Shown here: piece by piece, positions 38,964 to 48,953 of the stretch
Layout of the letters: each line of letters starts with the position of its first letter
Position numbering within the stretch: the stretch's first letter is position 1
Assembly (NCBI RefSeq): GCF_905171775.1
Contig: NC_053497.1
Span: 34,846,764 to 34,910,763, forward strand
Direction: 5' to 3'
Length of the DNA: 64,000 bases
DNA from: Rana temporaria
Lineage: Eukaryota > Chordata > Amphibia > Anura > Ranidae
Translations under genes and position numbers: made by a program
Notes under the pieces: generated by a model
What the model was told of the DNA's origin: nothing
What the model saw: the letters and a program-made list of their open reading frames with translations, nothing else
Databases searched by the model: none

Positions 38964-41900
38964 GTTTGAAAAATTATTGCGCAAATACGGTGCGAGATTA
39001 AAAGTTGCAATGACCGCCATTTTATTCCCTAGGGTGTCTGCTAAAAAAACATATATAGTGTTTGGGGGGTTCTGAGTAATTTTCTAGCAAAAAATGATGA
39101 TTTTTGCATGTAGGCCCATACCAGGTTAAAAAAGTCAGCAGCTGCTGGCTTTTTTTTTTTTAGTGGGACCTCCGCTTTAAAAAGGAGAAGCTGCACTTTG
39201 TTGGTTAAAAATAAATAAAAATACACACACTGGAAGAGAAGTTGGTGCCTCTTTTAGCATGATTTTTATTACTAGACATGTATTCCCTTTTTTTTACTGA
39301 TTGACTTATATTATTAGATCTATTAATTTATGGAGTAGTGTAGAGATGTGCCACCGCACACGCTTGTAGGGGTATTGGCTCGGGTGCAATCCATGAAAAA
39401 AAAAAAAAGGAAAGTATGCAAGATATGCAGCAGTCAGTATGTGCATTCGATGGGACTTACAGCAGGAGACATTTTCCCAACATAGTTTAAAATCAATAGC
39501 AACGTTTCTGGCTGTGCACCACCAAAACTTTGTTGTTGATTAAACTATGTTGGAAATTTCCTCCTGCTGCAAGTCCCATTGGATGCACCTACTTCATATC
39601 TGTTATTTATGATAAAGATATTTAGAGAGTGGGTAGCGCTGCACTGGTGTGTTATGGGCTTTATTTTTGTGTAGTAAGATCACTTGTTTAGTGCTAGGAT
39701 TGCTGTCTGAATTTGTTACATCTGATTGTGCAGATCGATTTTTGTTAGCATAAAAACTATTCACCATTATCCGTAATTACATATTGAGTTAAAATGGGCA
39801 CAGTGGAAATATTTCAGAGTCAGTTGGGACTAGAAACTAAATAAGTTGAACTCCAACCTTTTTTTGGGGGGGCTAAAGAAAGGAAGAGTCAAAATGTCTA
39901 AAATGTTTGCATTGCCATTATAGGTGTATTTTAAAATGATAGAAACAGAAAATTAACCAAAAATCCAGAAAAAAAACCCCACATGAAACAAATTTTATAA
40001 ATGGAGTTGCAGTTCAGTGCGTAATATAAGTATTTGATCCCCTACCAACCAACAATAATTCTGGCTCCCACAGACTAGCTACAGTAAGTGCTCATGTGGT
40101 ACACAGATTAGTCCTACCAATATAAGAATTAAAGAAACAACAACTCGTTATGTGTATATATAGGTTCCCTTCCTCAAGAAGGCACATACACAGGTCCATC
40201 TGAAGTTTTCCAATGAACATCGAAATGATTCAGAGACGGGTTGGGAGAAAGTGTTGTGGTCAGAGAAGACCAAAATTGAGCTCTTTGGCATTAAATTCGA
40301 CTCGTCACATTTAGGAGGAATTAAAATGCTGACTATGACACCCAAGAACACCATCCCTACAGTCAAGCACGGAGATGGAAATATTATGCTTCGGGGCAGT
40401 TTCTCTGCTAAAGGTACAAGCCGACTTGGCCATATTGAGGGGCCAATGAAAGGAGCCATGTATAGTAAAATCTTGGATGAGAATCTTCTTCCCTCAGCCA
40501 GACCACTGAAGATGACAATGACCCAAAGCATACCGCCAAGGCAACAAAGGAGTGGCTCAAGAAGAAGCACATTAAGGTCATGGAGTGGCCTAGCCAATCT
40601 CCAGACCTTAATCCTATATAAAAAAAAAAAAAAAAAAAAAAAAAAACATTATGGGGAAGGAGCTGAAACTTCGAATTGCCAAGTGACAGCCAAGAAACCT
40701 TAAGGATTTCGAGAAGATCTGTAAAGAATAGTGCACCAAAATCTTTCCTGAGATGTGTGCAAACCTGGTAACCAACTACAAGTAACAGCAACCCTCTGTT
40801 TGCCAACAAGGGTTTCTACACCAACTATCAAGTCATGTTTTGCTTGGGGATAAAATACTTAAAATTTTACTCACTGAACTGCAACTCAATTTATAACATT
40901 TTTATTGTGTCTTTTTTTCTGGATTTTGGTTGATATTCTGTTTCTATCATTTAAAATACACCCATGATAAAAAATATAGACCCCTAATTTCTTTGTAAGT
41001 GGGCAAACTTACAAAATCAGCAGGAGAGCAAATATTTCCCCCACTGTAGGTGCTATGAATATATTTGACAAAAAGCAGTCTGATAGTGTCCTAATGGGGC
41101 ATCTCAGTGATAAGTGGGCAGCTCTAGTGAACCAAAAACTACGAATGTAGTATATAAATCTGAAATTTAAAGCACCACACCAAAAGTCCAGATACTTTGG
41201 TGTGCTGCTTCAAATTGGACTCTTAAGCCTCATACAAACGATCAGACTTCCATCTGACTTTTCCGTAGATTTTGGTCCAAAGGGGTGTTGGCCGTGAACT
41301 TGGTATGAATACACACGGCAAAACTTTTTCAGCCAACATTCACCAAATCATGGGTTTTTTCAGCTCTTACCACCAGCCTTTGGGCAACTTCTGCTATTGT
41401 TGTCTTATCTTTAGCACTGGTTCTGAGCGTGCGTGTTTGTACTTTGGGCTTTAGTCCAATGGACTTGTGTACACACGATTTGATTATTTGTTGCCGGAAA
41501 GTTTGAGAGCATTCACAGTAAACATTTGTCTGTTGAAATAACGAAAAAAAATTGTCCGATGGAGCGTACACATGGTCGGATTGTCCGATAAAACATGTCC
41601 GTCAGACCGTTGTCGTCAAAAAGTCAGATCGTATGTATGGGCCTTTATACTTTGGTGTGGCACTTTGATTTTCTGACTCAAATACTTGATGCATTTGATA
41701 AGGACAGAACAAAACCCACAATTGCAAACAAAAATAAATAAATAATGAAGACATTCTTGCAACAAGCATAAAAAGATCCCCCTTCAATGTATGGAGATTT
41801 CCTCTTACATCTTGTTGTATCACTGGGAAGGCTCCCCCAATAGAGGCGTAGCGTAGGGATGAGCCTGGGTTTGGCCAAAACCCTAAAGTTAGCGGTCATT

Positions 41901-44898
41901 GCTGGGCCAATGAGCTTTGGGGGAAGATTACCTGCTCCCAGCTGCATATATACAAAGGGGTAGGAATGGTCATAACATCACCAACGATGCCTTTACATTA
42001 GAGCAGAGTTTAACACTGGCAATGTGTTATTTAACCAGGGAGTAATGAACCCAATTCAGAGAGGAGGAGATCTTACCACTTTCTTTTAGAGCGTCAATGT
42101 CAGCATAGGCCTTGGAGGATCTAGGTGGATTGACTGCCACTCTCAAGGCAATACCTCGCTGCTTCAGCTTCAAAAGCTCTTGCAGGATCCTTTCCCCCTA
42201 ATAAACAGAAGTACATTGTTTTTGGTAAAGACAGCAATAGATAAATAACTGCATTTCCAAGTAAGGGACCCTTGGGACAGAGAACAATTTAGAAATCCTG
42301 AACTTTAAATAAACAGCTAAAGTGAAGTTATTCATAGATGGTAATTGGCAGTCAGACCTAAAACAGAATCCGACAATTGTTCCCTCAACGTGCATGTTCA
42401 CCAATAGCAGGGGAGACAAATCGGGCACTTCCAATGGGAGTCAACTCTTGACATAAGGGTTATTAGATGGTCAACATAGGCCTTGGGGTACCTTAAAGCG
42501 GAACTTGAGAAAGAGTAGTTTTTGTAAACTTGCATTGGTCCAGCTTGATACAAAGTAAGAATACAAATACCTGGAGGGCCAATGGAGAGGCTGAAAATCA
42601 CTGCAATAATCCACGCTACTTACAGCGACAGCCTTGACCAGCAGTGGCAAGCAAGAACCCCCCCTCCCTCCATGTTCAGTGTGCAGAGGGAGGCCACTAA
42701 GCAGCACCCAGATCACGGCTCTCACTACATGCTGCACAAACTACTACAGTGATTTTCAGCATCTCTAGAGGCCCTCTAGCTATCAGATATGAATACCATA
42801 TTTTCCGGCGTACAAGACGACTTTCTAGACCCAAATTATAGTGCCAAAACTTGGGGGTCGTCTTATACGCCGGGTACAATGGCCGAAATATAGTTTTAAT
42901 GCCCGCCGAGTGCTCCATACCTTGTAGAAGAGGTAGCCAGATCGGTGCCAGGCTCGCCGGGTGGTCGGTAACGGGTATAGAGGCGAATCCCGGTGAGTGA
43001 AGAGGCCACCACCGTGTGCGCGGCAATGTAGTAAGGGAACACTGTGTGCGGCGCTCGGCCAATCCCTGCTGGCAGATGTTCGCTCATGCAGCGCTTGTTA
43101 CGCCTGCTCAGATTGGACAAAATACCTCTGCCAATCCGAGCATGATAGGAGCAGCGCCAGCTGATGACGTCATAGCTTCTCTCAATCCAGGCAGGCTTTG
43201 CATCTAGCAACAAATTAGTAAAATGCATTGCCTGCCGTGATTGGCTCTTAGTGGTGCACACTGTATGGATGTATTCTGCAGTAGAAAACGGACCCATAGA
43301 AAGCAGAAACATTCAAATTCACATGTAACCTATACTGTACTGTTATATACTGTACCAACAACCTGGAACAAAGCATCATGTTTTTTTTTTTTAGGTTTAT
43401 GATTTTTTTTTTTTAAATGGGGTTGTCTCGGAAGGGGGGGTAGTCTTATACGACGAGTATATCCCAAAACCAACATTTTTCCTAGAAAATTAGGGGGTCG
43501 TCTTATACGCCCAGCCGTCTTATACGCCGGAAAATACGGTAACTACTTTGAGCCAAGCTACACCAAAGTAAGTTCTGCTTTAAAAGTACCCCAGGGCTAA
43601 TGGATATCTATGTTGAGCTTCTTTTTTTTTTTTTTTTTTTTTTAAGGGATCAGTTAAGAGCACGAATTTGCCATTGGGCTTAAAAAAACAAAAAAAAAAA
43701 CAAACACACACACATCAATAGATGTCAGTGCTTTAAAATTTCTATGTATAATTTGTAATTATATATTTATGGAAGCAGTCATATCTGCTCAATACATATG
43801 ATATATTTTCATATAGCCCGATTAGCAAAGCAGCAGATTGGCGTCCCTTGCTGATCCTCTTATCTCTCTGCAAGGTACTAAAGGTCTCTAAGTGTCTGAC
43901 TGAAGTAAAAATGCATTCTCTACAATGTCCTTGCTAGTTAGTCATTAGAAAGAGTCCTTTTTGCCCAACATGTAAAAAAATAAGGCTATTTGGTAATGCC
44001 ATCATAAACCTTATCAATTCACATGAAGTTTGAAATGTCATAACCCATTTGCTTTAGCTGCAGATTTTTACCTGGTCAGCTGAGGGATGATGTGTACCAG
44101 TGTCATTGTTGGTCATTGTCCAGTAGAAAGATGCAATGTCCACGCTGCTCTTGGCCTCGTTTAAAAGGTCCAACCATGTCTGAAATACTGAGGGGTTGGA
44201 GGTGGAATTTTCAGGATACACCAGCCCTTCCGGTATGCTCTCCACAAGAACCATACTAAAAAAATAAAAAAATAAAGAAGAAGGGGGGGGGAGGAGGAGG
44301 ATAAAAAATACACCAAATTGGTAATCATTAAAAAAAAAAAAAAAAAAACACAACAACACACACACACCACACACCACACACGACCGATCATGCTGAAAAA
44401 AATGGCTTTTGTTTAAGAATAGCAAATGACATGAGGCCATTTATTATCATAGTTTTTTGGATCCTTTTTAAATCATATTGATAACAAAAAACATAGTATC
44501 AAGCGCACTCCCTATAAATATCTCTGTAAACAATAAACAAAGGATAAGGGATGGGAACAATAGAACTCCAAACAAGTTTTAAGTTAATATCCAAAAGTGA
44601 AATATAGTGCTCATATGGAATTACTATAGTCCATCCATAAAATGTCCACAGCACTGAATAACCAAAAGATGCCTTGCTTAGATGGCTGCCAGCTGACAGA
44701 TGAAGCAATCTGTAGAACAACAAGAAAGGAGACACAATGCAGCGCCTTCTGAGCGTAGCAGGTGTATTTAATATTGGAAATTTATTATATAAAACAAATT
44801 TCCAATATTAAATACACCTGCTTGCGCTGCATTGTGTCTCCTTTCTTGATAACAGAAATCACACAAATGGCCCTGATAGAAAGTTTACATACCCTGGG

Positions 44899-44941
<43 letters not shown>

Positions 44942-47900
44942 TCCCTAGCCCATCCAGCAAAGTGTTAAATGAAGTATACAAACATGTCCCTGTGATGAAT
45001 TGCAGAGTATTTCTTCACACAGATTAATTTACATAGTAAAAAGTTGCATTTTTCCCACATCTTATAGTTTGAGAACAATGTGGTATAACTTGTAACTCCA
45101 TTTTAGGGTATTTTCCCAACACCTATGTTGTTCAGAGAGCAGAGCAAGGGTCACCAAAACACCTAAATGCTCAATAACAGCCATGAATTGTCATAAGAAA
45201 AAAAGGAGACGTGTCAGAGTCTCACACATGCTCCGTCATCAGGGCAATGGTGAACTTCACTGTTGGCTTGTAGCACATGTGTGAGGCTCCGAAATATTTT
45301 CCTAATAACAAATTAAAGCACTTATTAGGCCTTTAGGTGTGCTAGTGACGCTTGCTTTTATCTAGACAAGCCATCCATTGCTCTGTTACAGAACCCACCA
45401 TCTGTACACTGTATGGAGTGTGCCTGGTCTCTCTTAGAGCCGGTTCACACTGGGGCGATTTGTAATCCGACTTGAAATCGCCTCAAGTCGTCCCAAGTCG
45501 TGCTGTCAAGAAAAACAATGCAAGTGAATGGGACTGGTGTTAATACACACGACTCAAGGCGATCCGACTTCAAAAGAAGTTCCTGTACTACTTCAATCCG
45601 ACTTGTAGGCGATTCCTACCCATTGATTTCAATGGAAGTAGCTTTCAAGTCTGATCCCTGTTCATAGTGAGGCGATTTTGCCAGAAGCAGAGAGGAATTT
45701 ACCCAGAAGCCCCCAGGTACTCTCCTGTCCCCAGGCAGCCCCCACCTTCTTCCCACCTTCTTGGCACGGATTACTTTCACTTTCTTAGTACGTTGTCTCT
45801 GTTTGCAGCATGGCTGCCAGAGTTAGGAAAGAGGCCGTGGATAATGAGTCCCTTATAAGGCTGGTAAAAGAGAGACCATGCCTCTACGACAAGAGGGACC
45901 CCTTTTACAAGGACCAAATGAAGAGGGACAATGCCTGGCTGGACATTTCTCGCCTGACCTCTGAGGATTGGGGAATATTGTCTGAGACCGACCGCACTGC
46001 CAAAAGTAAGTTTAACCTTTTTATTATATGTCTATTTTCCTTGCCTAGGCATGCTGGTTGTAGTTCCATACATGCCACTTGTTTGCACAGAGAATGGCGG
46101 CATGAACTCCCTCTTGAAGACAGCAACAATAGAGCACACCGGCATCAATAGATCCCCTGGCAGGAACAGTATATCCCATGCTGGCAATAGTAGATGCAGA
46201 CAGGAACCATAGATACCCCAAAAAAGTAGATCCCTAAGAGGAACACTACTTCAAATGACAAGAACAACAATAGATCCCTGATCGGAAAACACTAGTTCAC
46301 ATGATAACAACAATAGATCCTTGACAACACTAGATCCCTGGCAGGAACAATTAGGTCCCCCAAAAACAATAGATCCCTGATCGGAAAACAAGTTCACATG
46401 AGAACAACAATAGATCCTTGACAACACTAGATCCCTGGCAGGAACAACAGATCCCCCAACAACAATAGATCCCTGATGGGAACACAAGTTCACATGAGAA
46501 CAACAATAGATCATTGACATCATTAGCTCAATAGCATGAACAAAAGATCCCCCAACAACAATAGATCCCTGAAAGGAACACAAGTTCACATGAGAACAAC
46601 AATAGATCCTTGACAAAACTAGATCCCTGGCAGGAACAACAGATCCCCCAACAACAATAGATCCCTGATGGGAACACAAGTTCACATGAGAACAACAATA
46701 GATCATTGACATCATTAGCTCAATAGCATGAACAAAAGATCCCCCAACAACAATAGATCCCTGAAAGGAACACAAGTTCACATGAGAACAACAATAGATC
46801 CTTGACAAAACTAGATCCCTGGCAGGAACAACAGATCCCTCAACAACAATAGATCCCTGATCGGAACACAAGTTCACATGAGAACAACAATAGATCCTTG
46901 ACAAAACTAGATCCCTGGCAGGAACAACAGACCCCCCCAACAACAATAGATCCCTGATCGGAACACTAGTTCACATGAGAACAACAATAGATCATTGACA
47001 ACATTAGCTCAATAGCATGAACAATAGATCCCCCAACAACAATAGATCCCTGATCGAAACACAAGTTCACATGAGAACAACAATAGATCCTTGACAACAC
47101 TAGATCCCTGGCAGGAACAACAGATCCCTGATCGGAAACACTAGTTCACATGAGAACAACAATAGATCCTTGACAAAACTAGATCCCTGGCAGGAACAAC
47201 AGATCCCCCAACAACAATAGATCCCTGATCGGAACACTAGTTCACATGAGAACAACAATAGATCATTGACAACATTAGCTCAATAGCATGAACAAAAGAT
47301 CCCCCAACAACAATAGATCCCTGAAAGGAACACAAGTTCACATGAGAACAACAATAGATCCTTGACAAAACTAGATCCCTGGCAGGAACAACAGATCCCC
47401 CAACAACAATAGATCCCTGAAAGAAACACAAGTTCACATGAGAACAACAATAGATCCTTGACAAAACTAGATCCCTGGCAGGAACAACAGATCCCCAACA
47501 ACAATAGATCCCTGATCGGAACACAAGTTCACATGAGAACAATAGATCTTTGACAAAACTAGATCCCTGGCAGAAACAACAGATCCCTCAACAACACTAG
47601 ATCCCTGATCGGAACACAAGTTCACATGAGAACAATAGATCTTTGACAAAACTAGATCCCTGGCAGGAACAACAGATCCCCCAACAACAATAGATCCCTG
47701 ATCTATTGTAACGCACAGAGAGCATTTTAGACACAGGAAAACAGGGAACAGGGAAGAAGAAATCAAACAGGAAGAAGAATGATGTCAGAAGAGCTTAGTA
47801 GCTCTGATTGGCCATTTCTGACATTGCCTGTCCTGGAGGCGATTTATAAATCGCCTCAGGTCGCCCTGTGGTTCACATTCAAGTCGTGTCGGAATCGCCT

Positions 47901-48876
47901 CTGGAAGTCGCGCTGGAAGTCGGATCGCCCCAGTGTGAACCGGCTCTTACTGTCCAGTAAACAAAGCCACCCAGCATTGTATTGTAAACCCAGAACACGG
48001 ATCTCCTACCACCTCTAGTTCCTAGCAGAAAAAGTCCATGACTTACTTGCAGGCATCATTGCACCCCTGGTCTTGGCTAGTCATGGTCTCGGTCTCCGTT
48101 GTGGAGCTTGTACAGAGCAGTGGAAATAGAAGAAGCTGAGCAGCCATCAGACAGAACAGCACTGTGACCAGAAAGGCGACAACAAGTGCACAGCGATAAT
48201 ACTGCAGGAGAAGAAAAATACTAGATCATTATCATTCTCTTTAACAGAGGAGACCAAGACTTAAGGAACCCCTAGCAACTTCTGAAGAAACTCTGGTTGA
48301 GAAAGGCTGTTTTACAGACTTCAGGAGAAGATTCCTCTTCAACGATATGGGCAGCCGAAAATGTATTTATTTTTTACAAGGAAATGTTTTTTTGCAATCT
48401 CATTTTTGCAACAGGGTCAGTTTAAAGGGGTTGTAAAGGTACAATTATTTTTTCCCCTAAATAGCTTCCTTTACCTTCGCTTACCTCATCCTTCCATTTT
48501 GCTTTTAAATGTCCTCATTTCTTCTGAAAAATCCTCACTTCCTGTTCTTCTGTCTGTAACTCCACACAGTAATGGGAGGCTTTCTCCCTGGTGTGGAGTG
48601 TCGTGCTCACCCCCCACCAACACACAGATCCTTTCTCTATCTGCAACGTAGAGAGCGTCCTGACTCTCCTGTAGTCCAAGGGAGGGGGCGAGCACGACAC
48701 TCCACACCAGGGAGAAAGTCTCACATTACTGTGTGGAGTTACAGACAGAAGAACAGGAAGTGAGGATTTCTCAGAAGAAATAAGGACATTTAAAAGCAAA
48801 AATCGAAGGATGAGGTAAGTAAGGAGGACTGCACTAAAGTAAAGGGAGCTATTTAGGGGGAAAAAAAAAATGTATG

Positions 48877-48953
<77 letters not shown>

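Larger units (their letters stand above)
45437..47946 (+). mobile_element. PIF/Harbinger-like element with MADF exon
   Basis: Identical 23-base inverted ends beginning GAGCCGGTTCACACTGGGG are flanked by a TTA duplication (45434-45436, 47947-47949). Subterminal regions carry many GGCGAT and AAGTCG motifs in both orientations. The interior holds one exon of a MADF-type protein and a ~1.5 kb minisatellite. No transposase is seen. Known: Harbinger elements use 3-bp TWA-type targets and encode a DDE nuclease plus a separate Myb/MADF-like protein. The element lies in the PLD3 intron between exons b and c, in opposite orientation, ending 100 bases from exon b. Confidence 0.85.

Noticed and set aside
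45667..45858. 63-codon plus-strand frame upstream of the MADF exon
   Set aside because: It overlaps the MADF exon in another frame, crosses the acceptor and has no family-like features.
46251..46946. 231-codon minus-strand frame
   Set aside because: It lies wholly in the ~97-base minisatellite and repeats the same peptide. No start context or domain.
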